Source of the DNA: a bacterium 1XD42-54
GTDB taxonomy: Bacteria > Bacillota > Clostridia > Lachnospirales > Lachnospiraceae
Assembly (NCBI GenBank): GCA_003612585.1
Contig: RAZH01000003.1
Span: 1 to 64,000, forward strand
DNA length: 64,000 nt
Direction: 5' to 3'
This document shows, in pieces, positions 1 through 8,175 of the stretch (position 1 is its first letter; each line of letters begins with the position of its first letter). The notes under the pieces were generated by a model that was not told where the DNA came from, ran no database searches, and worked only from the letters and a program-made list of their open reading frames with translations. The position numbers were made by a program, and so were the translations under genes.

Positions 1-81
1 TTATTCATCAGATATGACCTTGTAACTTATTAACTCTATAGCTCTTGTAGCTATATCATTATTATACTAGGAGGAACAAAC

Positions 82-969
82 GTGATACAAAAACAAAAAA
101 ACATACTTCAGACACTGAACTCGTTGAACCTTTTTGCCCTGACCCTGGCCGGAGTCATCAATGCATGCGGCGTTACCATGTTTCTTGCTCCTGTGAAGCT
201 ATTTGACAGTGGCATATCGGGTACTTCCATGCTGATCTCCCAGCAGACGCCTGGCTGGTGCAGTCTTTCTCTTATCCTGCTCCTGCTCAATATCCCCATT
301 TTTCTATACGGTTACAAAAAGCAGGGTGCTTCTTTTACCGCCTATTCTCTTTATGCAGTATTTGTCTACTCCGTAACGGCATGGCTGATCACTGATATTT
401 TCCCCGTAGATGTAACCATCGCCTCACCGCTTGCTGAACAGGATCTGTTTCTGTGTGCTATTTTCGGCGGCATAATTTCCGGATGCGGCAGCGGTCTGAC
501 CGTACGATTTGGAGGAGCCATTGACGGTGTCGACATCATCGGTGTTATGTTTGCAAAGAAACTCGGTCTCAGCCTGGGAAGCTTTGTCATGCTCTACAAT
601 ATCATACTTTATGTAATCTGCGGCATTGTCCTGGGCAGTTGGATTCTTCCTCTATACTCCATCGTAACCTATGCAGCTGCTTCCAAGACAATTGATTTCT
701 GTGTGGAAGGTTTTGACCGATCTAAAGCCGCATTTATCATTACAACGAAACCGCAGGAAATCTGCAAAGCGCTATCCGATACCTTCGAAAACGGAATCAC
801 AACACTAAGTGCCAGAGGGTACTATTCGGATTCTGAAAAAACTCTGATCTACTTTGTGGTCAATCGCTTTCAGATCAGCCGCATGAAAACACTGGTACAT
901 ACACACGATCCGAAAGCCTATATTGCCATCAACGAAGTGGCTGATATTTTCCCTGCAAATATAGACTAG
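82..969 (+). CDS. YitT family integral membrane protein
   Basis: The protein has 295 residues. Hydrophobic segments fill roughly the first 200 residues (YitT_membrane, about five helices). A soluble C-terminal domain from about residue 215 matches the DUF2179 arrangement, including an ITTKP strand and a TLSARGYYSDSEK-type segment. The start is GTG with AGGAGG eight bases upstream. Domain order and length are normal for YitT/YpjC-type proteins of Firmicutes. Their substrate is not firmly known, so no transport role is assigned. It is the only plus-strand gene in the first 23 kb and converges on the oadA-like gene, with a hairpin between them. The family call is confident; the function is open. 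Confidence 0.9.
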   Translation: MIQKQKNILQTLNSLNLFALTLAGVINACGVTMFLAPVKLFDSGISGTSMLISQQTPGWCSLSLILLLLNIPIFLYGYKKQGASFTAYSLYAVFVYSVTAWLITDIFPVDVTIASPLAEQDLFLCAIFGGIISGCGSGLTVRFGGAIDGVDIIGVMFAKKLGLSLGSFVMLYNIILYVICGIVLGSWILPLYSIVTYAAASKTIDFCVEGFDRSKAAFIITTKPQEICKALSDTFENGITTLSARGYYSDSEKTLIYFVVNRFQISRMKTLVHTHDPKAYIAINEVADIFPANID

Positions 970-1073
970 GAACCACATACCGCAAAATAAATGGTATTGG
1001 TAATCTCTGGCTCTTCGTACGGGACGCATATTGTAATAGCAACTAATTTCGCTATGCCTCCAGTACATAATAA

Positions 1074-1110
1074 AAGACCACTCTCCCGGCAAACCCAGGA
1101 CAGTGGTCTT
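1074..1110. terminator. Hairpin terminator between convergent genes
   Basis: AAGACCACT at 1074-1082 pairs with AGTGGTCTT at 1102-1110, followed by a T-rich run on the plus strand. It can end the YitT transcript. The A-rich left flank could also serve the opposite strand. Confidence 0.75.
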
Positions 1111-1142
1111 CTATTTTTATATTTCTTTCATTTCTTTTTTAC

Positions 1143-2555
1143 TTACACCGGATATGCCTTATTTGCATTGTCTGCCATATTCGGATCTACTTTTTTCTTC
1201 TGAGCTTCTCTGTATTTGAAGAAGTCTGTAGCTACCTGCGGGAACAGAGCATAGGACAGAACGTCCTCATCCTGCTCGGACCACTGAGCCATCTCGCCGC
1301 GCAGCGTATCCAGCTCGTCCGGAATCAGATCTGCCGGACGGCAGGTAATGATCTCTGCGTTGCCGATGCACTTCTTCTGCACTTCCGGATTGAACGGTTT
1401 TACGGTAGCGCCGTATTTTCCGGACAGAACATCCTTCGTCTGCTGCGGAACCATCTTGTAGCGCTCGCCCTGGATGACGTTCATAACAGCCTGTGTACCA
1501 ACGATCTGAGAAGACGGTGTTACAAGCGGGCACTCGCCAAGGTCTTTACGCACACGCGGTACCTCTTCGAGTACTTCGTAATATTTGTCCTCTGCACCGA
1601 GATCCTTCAGCTGAGAAGTCAGGTTCGAAAGCATACCGCCCGGTACCTGGTAAAGCAGCGTCTTGATATTTACGCCAAGATTCTTCGGGTTCAGCAGGCC
1701 GCTGTCAAGAGCCTCGTCACGAATCGGACGGAAGTAATCAGCGATCTCTGCAAGAAGCTGCTGGTCAAATCCTGTGTCATACTTTGTACCCTTGAATGTC
1801 TCAACCATAACCTCTGTAGCCGGCTGAGAAGTACCAAGTGCAAACGGTGACATTGCAGTATCAATGACGTCAACACCAGCTTCTACTGCTTTCAGGTAAG
1901 TCATGGAAGCAACACCTGATGTGTAATGTGTATGAAGCTGAATCGGAATATCTACGGTCTCTTTCAGGGCTGTTACCAGCTCAGTAGCCGTATACGGAAG
2001 AAGCAGACCAGCCATATCCTTGATACAGATGGAATTTGCTCCCATATCCTCAATTCTCTTTGCGATCTCTTTCCAGTAATCCAGCGTATAAGCATCGCCC
2101 AGAGTATAGGAAAGCGCTACCTGTGCATGTCCTTTTTCCTTGTTTGCTGCGGTAACTGCGGTCTGCAGGTTGCGCAGGTCATTCAGACAGTCAAATATAC
2201 GGATGATGTCAATACCGTTTGCGATAGACTTCTGTACGAAGTACTCTACCACATCGTCTGCATACGGACGGTATCCAAGGATATTCTGTCCACGGAACAG
2301 CATCTGCAACTTTGTATTTTTGAATCCGTCACGGAACTTACGAAGTCTGTCCCACGGATCTTCCTTCAGGAAACGAAGAGATGCATCAAATGTCGCTCCA
2401 CCCCAGCATTCTACTGAGTGATAGCCAACTTTATCCATTTTATCGATAATCGGAACCATCTGCTCTGTTGTCATTCTCGTAGCAATCAGAGACTGATGGG
2501 CGTCACGAAGGATTGTTTCAGTAATTTTAATTGGTTTTTTTGCTTTTCCAGCCAT
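1143..2555 (-). CDS. oadA: Oxaloacetate decarboxylase alpha / pyruvate carboxylase B-type carboxyltransferase
   Basis: The 470-residue protein is a DRE-TIM type carboxyltransferase. It has LRDAHQSL at about 17-24, the metal-binding HTH at 208-210, and the KDMAG lysine (about 179) that is carbamylated in the family. It moves CO2 between biotin and pyruvate/oxaloacetate. The C-terminal biotinyl domain of classical OadA is absent; the biotin carrier is a separate gene at 4022-4396. The ATG follows AGGAGGAATAAC. It is the last gene of the operon 6747 to 1143 and is separated from the oadB-like gene by a 63-bp tandem repeat. It could act as pyruvate-side partner of the MmdA-like subunit, as in propionibacterial transcarboxylase; that is inference. 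Confidence 0.9.
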   Translation of the reverse strand: MAGKAKKPIKITETILRDAHQSLIATRMTTEQMVPIIDKMDKVGYHSVECWGGATFDASLRFLKEDPWDRLRKFRDGFKNTKLQMLFRGQNILGYRPYADDVVEYFVQKSIANGIDIIRIFDCLNDLRNLQTAVTAANKEKGHAQVALSYTLGDAYTLDYWKEIAKRIEDMGANSICIKDMAGLLLPYTATELVTALKETVDIPIQLHTHYTSGVASMTYLKAVEAGVDVIDTAMSPFALGTSQPATEVMVETFKGTKYDTGFDQQLLAEIADYFRPIRDEALDSGLLNPKNLGVNIKTLLYQVPGGMLSNLTSQLKDLGAEDKYYEVLEEVPRVRKDLGECPLVTPSSQIVGTQAVMNVIQGERYKMVPQQTKDVLSGKYGATVKPFNPEVQKKCIGNAEIITCRPADLIPDELDTLRGEMAQWSEQDEDVLSYALFPQVATDFFKYREAQKKKVDPNMADNANKAYPV

Positions 2556-2597
2556 GTTATTCCTCCTGATTTATTTTCCATGTGCGGTCGCCGCACG

Positions 2598-2821
2598 AAT
2601 CTCAAGCCGCGGCGGCCGTCTTGCTTTCGCTAAGTGCATCTAAGGATGTTCTGTACACTAAACCTCAAGCTACGGCTGTCGCCTTGCTTTCGCTAAGTGC
2701 ATCTAAGGATGTTCTGTACACTAAACCTCAGGCTTCGCTTTATAGCTTGCCTTCGCTAAGTTGCACAGAACGGGGTTCGCACTAACCTCAAGCTACGGCT
2801 CTCGCCTTGCTTTCGCTAAGT
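2598..2821. repeat. Tandem repeat, 63-bp period, about 3.6 copies
   Basis: The motif CTCAAGC or CTCAGGC recurs at 2601, 2664, 2727 and 2787, giving periods of 63, 63 and 60. Each unit contains CTTCGCTAAG or CTTTCGCTAAG and, in the first two, GCATCTAAGGATG. The first two units are nearly identical and the third is the most diverged. The array starts directly at the stop codon of the oadB-like gene and ends just before the ribosome-binding site of the oadA-like gene. It therefore lies inside the operon transcript. The units are contiguous with no spacers, so this is not a CRISPR. Confidence 0.9.
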
Positions 2822-2823
2822 GC

Positions 2824-3981
2824 TTACACCCCGAATATAGCCATGAATGTTCCGGCTGCTACGGCAGTACCGATAACACCGGCCACGTTCGGTCCCATAG
2901 CATGCATCAGCAGGAAGTTTGTCGGATCTGCTTCTGCACCTACCTTTTGAGATACACGCGCTGCCATCGGAACAGCAGATACGCCTGCAGAACCGATCAG
3001 CGGATTGATCTTTCCGCCAGTTGCCTTGCACATAATTTTGCCAAAAATAACACCACCTGCCGTACCAAAAGCAAATGCCACAAGACCAAGAATAACGATC
3101 TTGATTGTGTTCATATTCAGGAATGCCTCTGCACTCGTCGTAGCACCTACAGAAGTACCAAGCAGGATAACAACGATGTACATCATAGCGTTGGATGCTG
3201 TCTCTGTCAGCTGTTTTACAACACCACTCTCACGGAACAGGTTACCAAGCATCAGCATACCTACAAGCGGAGCTGTGGATGGAAGAAGCATACAAACTAC
3301 GATTGTAATGATAATCGGGAAAAGAATCTTCTCCAGCTTGGAAACTGGACGAAGCTGTTCCATCTTGATCTTTCGCTCTTCTTCTGTTGTCAGAAGCTTC
3401 ATGATCGGCGGCTGAATGATCGGCACAAGAGACATATAAGAATACGCCGCTACAGCGATCGGTCCCATCAGCGTTGTCTGTCCCAGCTTACCTGCAAGGA
3501 AGATCGAAGTCGGGCCGTCTGCACCACCGATGATAGAGATAGCTGCTGCTGCCTTTCCATTGAATCCAAGGAAAATTGCAAGGAAATATGCCATATAGAT
3601 ACCGAGCTGCGCTGCTGCACCGAGCAGGAAGCTCTTCGGATTTGCGATCAGCGGACCAAAGTCTGTCATCGCGCCGACACCCATAAAAATCAGGGACGGA
3701 AGAATACTCCACTCGTCCATCAGATAGAAATAGTGGAGAAGACCGCCTGCATGCTCAATGCCGTTCGCATCGACATACGGCTGTGCCATAATATCCGGAT
3801 AGATATTTACAAGCAGCATACCAAATGCAATCGGAACGAGCAGCAGAGGTTCAAAGCCATGCTTAATTGCCAAGTACAGGAACACACACGCCACTGCAAT
3901 CATGACATAGTTGCCCCATGTCAGATTCAGGAACGCCGTCTGATCCAGCAGGTTGGACAACGTATTTGTAATGTAAGACAT
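2824..3981 (-). CDS. oadB: Na+-translocating decarboxylase beta subunit (OadB/MmdB/GcdB family)
   Basis: A 385-residue polytopic membrane protein. The family signatures are visible: the IIGGADGPTSIF stretch (about 165-176) with the Na+-site aspartate, and a C-terminal GSAGVSAVPMAARV stretch. It couples decarboxylation of carboxybiotin to Na+ export. Length is usual for the family (about 370-430). The ATG follows GGGAGGTAATAAA. It lies 40 bases downstream of the biotin carrier gene and is certainly co-transcribed with it. The paralogous subunits of oxaloacetate, methylmalonyl-CoA and glutaconyl-CoA decarboxylases cannot be told apart from the sequence alone, so the symbol is generic. Confidence 0.93.
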   Translation of the reverse strand: MSYITNTLSNLLDQTAFLNLTWGNYVMIAVACVFLYLAIKHGFEPLLLVPIAFGMLLVNIYPDIMAQPYVDANGIEHAGGLLHYFYLMDEWSILPSLIFMGVGAMTDFGPLIANPKSFLLGAAAQLGIYMAYFLAIFLGFNGKAAAAISIIGGADGPTSIFLAGKLGQTTLMGPIAVAAYSYMSLVPIIQPPIMKLLTTEEERKIKMEQLRPVSKLEKILFPIIITIVVCMLLPSTAPLVGMLMLGNLFRESGVVKQLTETASNAMMYIVVILLGTSVGATTSAEAFLNMNTIKIVILGLVAFAFGTAGGVIFGKIMCKATGGKINPLIGSAGVSAVPMAARVSQKVGAEADPTNFLLMHAMGPNVAGVIGTAVAAGTFMAIFGV

Positions 3982-4021
3982 TTTATTACCTCCCAGTTCG
4001 TATTCTCAGACAAGTCGCGGC

Positions 4022-4396
4022 TTAGTTCATGGTAGCAAGAACGTCTCCTGACTCAATTGCCTGACCTACGGTTACGTCGATGCTAGCAACGGTACCGTCC
4101 TGCGGAGCAACAACCGGGATTTCCATCTTCATAGCTTCCAGAATCACGATCGGATCACCGGATTTTACTGCCTGTCCAACGCTTGCTTCTACCTTAAATA
4201 CCTTGCCCGGTACGGAAGCTGCTACTTTTACTGCGCCTGCGCCGCCAGCTGCCGGAGCTGCCGCCTTTGCTGGTGCTGCCTTCGGAGCCGCTTTCGGTGC
4301 TGCCTTCGGAGCTGCTGCCGGTGCGCCTGAACCTGCTCCCTCTTCTACTGTTACGTCATATACATTGCCGTTTACTGTAATTGTATAAGTTTTCAT
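4022..4396 (-). CDS. Biotin carboxyl carrier protein of the decarboxylase/transcarboxylase
   Basis: The protein has 124 residues. A short N-terminal strand region is followed by a flexible Ala/Pro/Lys linker (about 22-54) with repeated KAAP units. The biotinyl domain carries the canonical AMKM motif at 88-91, so Lys90 is the biotinylation site. This is the gamma/delta-type carrier (1.3S subunit of transcarboxylase, MmdC, GcdC). It shuttles CO2 from the carboxyltransferases to the membrane beta subunit. The ATG is preceded by AGGAGGAAAGATTC. It sits between the OadG-like and OadB-like genes. The linker is the lowest-complexity part of the cluster and may vary in length between strains. Confidence 0.95.
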   Translation of the reverse strand: MKTYTITVNGNVYDVTVEEGAGSGAPAAAPKAAPKAAPKAAPAKAAAPAAGGAGAVKVAASVPGKVFKVEASVGQAVKSGDPIVILEAMKMEIPVVAPQDGTVASIDVTVGQAIESGDVLATMN

Positions 4397-4414
4397 GAAT
4401 CTTTCCTCCTGTAC

Positions 4415-5296
4415 TTATGCTCTCTGCCAATTTCTTTTATTTGATTTTCTAATAGAACGAACTACAAATCCATCACTGGATGTATTCTCGGATGCTGCAA
4501 TTGCTGCCGTGATAACTGCAACCAACTCAAGATCATCTGTATAATCTTCCTCTACAACCGGAGCGGCCGGTACTGCTGCCGGAGCCGGAGCTGCTGCCGG
4601 TTTATTCTTCTTTGACAGCTTTTCAACCATATCCGGGATAAAATGGAGCTGTGCAATTAAGAAACTCAGGAACAGCAGGGTCAGGAATACAATTCCGATC
4701 CCCATCAAAGTATTCATCGCTGCACGCTGCATCAGAACCCCCATCGGATACTGGATATCCCAGTTCAGTGTGGTGCTCTGTGTTTCCGGATTTACGGCAA
4801 ACGTAACAACAACTTCTGTGCCTTCACCAATTTTTTCATATTTTGCATGTCCGGTAATCTCTGTTCCCTCTGCGTTCAGCTCTGCATCCGTCACTTCAAC
4901 AAACGCGCCGAGCTCTTCTTTTACAGATTTCCAGTTAGCTGCAATCGCAGCTCCTGACAGATCGGAACCTTCCAACATCTGATCCAGCTGCTCGTCTGTC
5001 AACGCGCTGACTGCAACAAGCTGATTAGCCAAAAGTGCTTTTACAGCATCCTCCTGTGTCATCTGAGCCTGTCCGTCTGCTTCTGATTGCTGCGTTCCTT
5101 CCGTCTGTGCATCTGACGACTGCTCTGCACCTTCGTTCTGTGCAGCCTCGGATGACGCTTCGGTCACTGCTTCGGTCACTGCTTCTGTTACCTGCTCCGT
5201 AGCTTTCGTCTCTGCCTCTGCCGCATATACGCCCATGGAAAAAGCAGACACGGTAAGTCCGAATGCAAGTAATACTGCACTTAATCTACGCTTCAT
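4415..5296 (-). CDS. OadG-like Na+ pump subunit with added signal peptide and extracytoplasmic domain
   Basis: The 293-residue protein starts at ATG 5296 (GCGAGGTG upstream; an in-frame GTG at 5305 overlaps that ribosome-binding site). Reading order: a signal peptide (1-26, ending near VYA), a Glu/Thr/Ser-rich low-complexity stretch with repeated TEAV (about 30-80), a folded extracytoplasmic domain (about 80-185), one transmembrane helix (about 198-220), an Ala/Pro linker, and the OadG-type C-terminal tail (ELVAVITAAIAA, then GFVVRSIR). Classical OadG is only about 80-120 residues and has no exported domain. It probably anchors or assembles the complex. The outer domain resembles DUF3887-type folds only loosely. 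Confidence 0.8.
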   Translation of the reverse strand: MKRRLSAVLLAFGLTVSAFSMGVYAAEAETKATEQVTEAVTEAVTEASSEAAQNEGAEQSSDAQTEGTQQSEADGQAQMTQEDAVKALLANQLVAVSALTDEQLDQMLEGSDLSGAAIAANWKSVKEELGAFVEVTDAELNAEGTEITGHAKYEKIGEGTEVVVTFAVNPETQSTTLNWDIQYPMGVLMQRAAMNTLMGIGIVFLTLLFLSFLIAQLHFIPDMVEKLSKKNKPAAAPAPAAVPAAPVVEEDYTDDLELVAVITAAIAASENTSSDGFVVRSIRKSNKRNWQRA

Positions 5297-5310
5297 GTGA
5301 TTCACCTCGC

Positions 5311-6747
5311 TTAAACTGTTCCGTGCTTTTTGGCCGGGCGATCATCTCTCTTTGTGAACAACATCTCAAAAGCACCGATTACGTATTTTCTCGTATCTTC
5401 TGCTTCGATGATGTTATCTACATATCCTCTCTTTGCTGCTGCCAGAGCACTTGACTGAAGTGCTGCATATTCAGCTGCCTTTTCGTTGATAACCTTTGCA
5501 TCCGCATCTGCATACATGATCTTGGCTGCAAGCTGTGCATCCATCATACCAATCTGAGCCTGACTCCATGCAAACGTCATGTCAGCTCCGATTGCCTTAC
5601 TGTTCATAGCAACATATGCGCTACCGAATGCCTTTCCGATGATAACGTTTACCTTCGGAACTGTTGCATTGGCAAATGCGTAAGTCAGTTTTGCTGCTGC
5701 CTTTGCAATTTTCTTCTCAGAGCATTTACATGCCTTGAAGCCTGCAACATTTGTCAGAGAAAGTACCGGAATTTCAAACGCATCACAGAAATTTACAAAC
5801 TCTGCTGCCTTGGCTGCGCCTTGTGCGCTCAGCACACAGTCAAAGGATTTCACCAGTGTACCATCTTCACCGTATACCTCTGTACGATTTGCAACAACAC
5901 CAACGGTTGTTCCGTTCAAACGGAGAAAACCGGTAACCATATCCTGTGCATAGGCAGATTTTACTTCTACGAAATTATTGTCGTCTGCAATATTGGACAG
6001 AAGAATGCTCGTGTCGCCTGCTGCGTTTGCAAGATCTGCACTTACGCGGTTCAGATCGTCTGTACACTCTTCATAAGACTGGTCATCCTCGTTGTTTGCT
6101 GGAAGCATACATACGAGTTCACGGATCTGGCCCATGATCTCATCCTCTGTGCCCACGAAATCAACAAGACCTGCTTCTTCACTCTGAAACTGTGCGGAAG
6201 CTGTGTTGCATTTCTCTTTTGAATTGCCGTCAAGCGCATTCGGAGAATTGACAAAAAGCTCTGCTTTCTTGCCTTCCATGAAAGTAAAATCTGTCAGTGC
6301 CGGTACCAGTGCAAGGCCGCCGCCACATCTGCCAAATACTGCGGTAATCTGCGGGATCACACCGGATGCCATTGTCTGCTTCAGATAAATCTCACCAAAT
6401 GCATTCAGTGCGTCTGTTGCTTCCTGAAGTCTCAGGCCTGCACAGTCCAGTAAGCCGATTACCGGAGCGCCCATCTTCAGAGCCAGGTCATAAAGTCCTG
6501 TGATCTTCTTTGCGTGCATCTCGCCAATCGTACCGCCAAGTACAGACGCATCCTGACTATATACGTATACCAGGTGTCCGTCAATCACACCATATCCGGT
6601 CACAACGCCGTCTCCCGGTGTCTCTTTTTGCTGCATGTTGAAATCAGTACTTCTGGCAGTTACATATCCGCCGATTTCAACAAAACTGTTCTCATCAAGC
6701 AAAGAAGCAATTCTTTTGCCTGCTAAGCTTTGTGCTGTATTACTCAT
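5311..6747 (-). CDS. Acyl-CoA carboxyltransferase, MmdA-like
   Basis: The protein has 478 residues and two crotonase-type halves of the carboxyltransferase superfamily (12S transcarboxylase, PCC-beta, MmdA, GcdA). Visible features are GDGVVTGYG (about 46-54), the FGRCGGGLALVPALTDF oxyanion region (about 139-155) and GKAFGSAYVAM (about 373-383). The length is somewhat below the usual 510-520. It transfers CO2 between an acyl-CoA and biotin; methylmalonyl-CoA is the likeliest substrate but not proven. The ATG follows GGAGGGCTGAAGA. It is the first gene of the Na+-pump operon, with a promoter about 60 bases upstream. Together with the OadA-like subunit it gives the operon two different carboxyltransferases. 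Confidence 0.88.
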   Translation of the reverse strand: MSNTAQSLAGKRIASLLDENSFVEIGGYVTARSTDFNMQQKETPGDGVVTGYGVIDGHLVYVYSQDASVLGGTIGEMHAKKITGLYDLALKMGAPVIGLLDCAGLRLQEATDALNAFGEIYLKQTMASGVIPQITAVFGRCGGGLALVPALTDFTFMEGKKAELFVNSPNALDGNSKEKCNTASAQFQSEEAGLVDFVGTEDEIMGQIRELVCMLPANNEDDQSYEECTDDLNRVSADLANAAGDTSILLSNIADDNNFVEVKSAYAQDMVTGFLRLNGTTVGVVANRTEVYGEDGTLVKSFDCVLSAQGAAKAAEFVNFCDAFEIPVLSLTNVAGFKACKCSEKKIAKAAAKLTYAFANATVPKVNVIIGKAFGSAYVAMNSKAIGADMTFAWSQAQIGMMDAQLAAKIMYADADAKVINEKAAEYAALQSSALAAAKRGYVDNIIEAEDTRKYVIGAFEMLFTKRDDRPAKKHGTV

Positions 6748-6800
6748 TCTTCAGCCCTCCATTGCTCTATTAATAATGTTAACCAATTTCTGCCGATTCT

Positions 6801-6829
6801 ATAGTAGCGTGTTTCCCTGAAAAAAGCAA
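6801..6829 (-). promoter_or_regulatory. Sigma-A type promoter of the decarboxylase operon
   Basis: On the minus strand TTGCTT (6829-6824) is followed by a 17-base spacer and TACTAT (6806-6801), about 54 bases before the mmdA-like ATG. The spacing is ideal and the -35 box is moderate. Confidence 0.6.
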
Positions 6830-6865
6830 GCTTTTTCGTCAGAAATTTCACACGGTCGGAAGGGC

Positions 6866-8110
6866 TCAGTCAGCTAAGGAAACACGCAGGAAAAATGCGT
6901 TTCCAACTTGTTCCAGAATGTATAAATAGTCCCGTACATATACATCCTCCGAAGCAGTTACCGGACACACTGCCACCTCTGTATCCTCCAGAAAATAGTG
7001 TACAGTTCCAACCTGCTGCCCTTTTTTTACCGGCGCTGTAACGGATGGAGCAAGCTCGAGCTCGGTCCGTATGCCCTCCTCCTTTTTCATCAGTATCTCC
7101 AAGTCCTCCTCCACAATCTGACGCGTATTTACAAAGTCCTTCTGCCCATTTTCAACAGGAACCGATTCCGTTACCAGGCTTGCATCCAGAACCTGTTTCT
7201 TTTCGTAATTTTCCAATCCATAGCTCATCAGTTTTTTCGTATCGACCCATTTATAACCCTTGTGGTTTGGCCATCCGCAGGCAAGAAGTGAAACAATCAA
7301 CAACTTTCCTTCCTTTTCCAGCGCTCCCACATAGCAATATCCTGCCTTCCCGGTAAAGCCGGTCTTTCCAGAAATCGCCCCGTCCAGAATCGTCAGAAGC
7401 GCATTGTGGTTTGTACAAGAATAATTTCTGTTTCCTTTTATATTTGTAAAAGCATGGGAACGCGTACCCGTGATTTCCAAAAATTCCTCTGCTTTCGGAG
7501 ACCCCGTCAGACAGTACCGCATAATCAACGCAAGTTCACGGGCAGTCGTATGATGCGCCCCTCCCTCATTCTCGGCATCCAGTCCGTTCGGGGTAATGTA
7601 ATACGTATTTTCGCATCCGATCTCCCTGGCCTTTTCATTCATACACGCGGCAAAAGCTTCCACGCTTCCGCTGACATTTTCTGCGATACACACTGCCGTG
7701 TCATTGTGTGATTCCAACATCAGGGAATACAGCAGATCCTTCAGGTAAAACGTATCATCCTTTACCATGCCAAGCTTTACCTGCGGCTGTGCAGATGCAT
7801 TCCCGGACACAGTGCACACGGTATCTCCGGGCATCTTTTCAAGTGCCACAATACAGGTCATAATCTTTGTAGTGCTCGCCATTGCAAGCGGCGTATCTGC
7901 CTCTTTTCCATAAAGAACACGCCCGCTGTCACCATCCATCAAAACGGCGCCGCGGGCGTAAAGACCTAAAGTATCCTCTTTTGTGTCTGCCGAAGCAGTT
8001 GTGTAAACCATCAAATCCGTGCTGCCTGTACCTGCCTCTGATCCTGTACTCATCAGAAGAAAACTCAAGATCAGACTAACCACTGTATAAAATACGCGTC
8101 TCTTTTTCAT
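6866..8110 (-). CDS. D-alanyl-D-alanine carboxypeptidase (class C-like PBP5/DacF family)
   Basis: The 414-residue protein starts at ATG 8110 with AGGAAAGGTG upstream; an in-frame upstream start at 8179 lacks such a site. An N-terminal signal segment precedes the peptidase S11 domain. The three active-site motifs are present: STTK (nucleophile serine), SHN, and KTG in GKTGFTGKAG. A C-terminal PBP5-associated beta domain follows. It trims the terminal D-Ala from peptidoglycan pentapeptides outside the membrane. It lies 66 bases downstream of the MATE gene. A second S11 enzyme is encoded at 16143-17405. In sporulating clostridia such paralogues often split between growth and spore cortex roles; which is which cannot be read here. 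Confidence 0.92.
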   Translation of the reverse strand: MKKRRVFYTVVSLILSFLLMSTGSEAGTGSTDLMVYTTASADTKEDTLGLYARGAVLMDGDSGRVLYGKEADTPLAMASTTKIMTCIVALEKMPGDTVCTVSGNASAQPQVKLGMVKDDTFYLKDLLYSLMLESHNDTAVCIAENVSGSVEAFAACMNEKAREIGCENTYYITPNGLDAENEGGAHHTTARELALIMRYCLTGSPKAEEFLEITGTRSHAFTNIKGNRNYSCTNHNALLTILDGAISGKTGFTGKAGYCYVGALEKEGKLLIVSLLACGWPNHKGYKWVDTKKLMSYGLENYEKKQVLDASLVTESVPVENGQKDFVNTRQIVEEDLEILMKKEEGIRTELELAPSVTAPVKKGQQVGTVHYFLEDTEVAVCPVTASEDVYVRDYLYILEQVGNAFFLRVSLAD

Positions 8111-8175
8111 ACATCCGTCACCTTTCCTGTTGTCCGGTAGTTCTCCAACATTGTATGCATCAGATGCGGCGCCTA

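Noticed and set aside
2598-2821. Possible CRISPR array
   Set aside because: The units are contiguous 63-bp tandem repeats with no unique spacers and no cas genes nearby.
2761-4035. Plus-strand 424-residue reading frame rich in Cys, His and Arg
   Set aside because: It is the antisense shadow of the oadB-like gene. It has no ribosome-binding site or family signature and an implausible composition.
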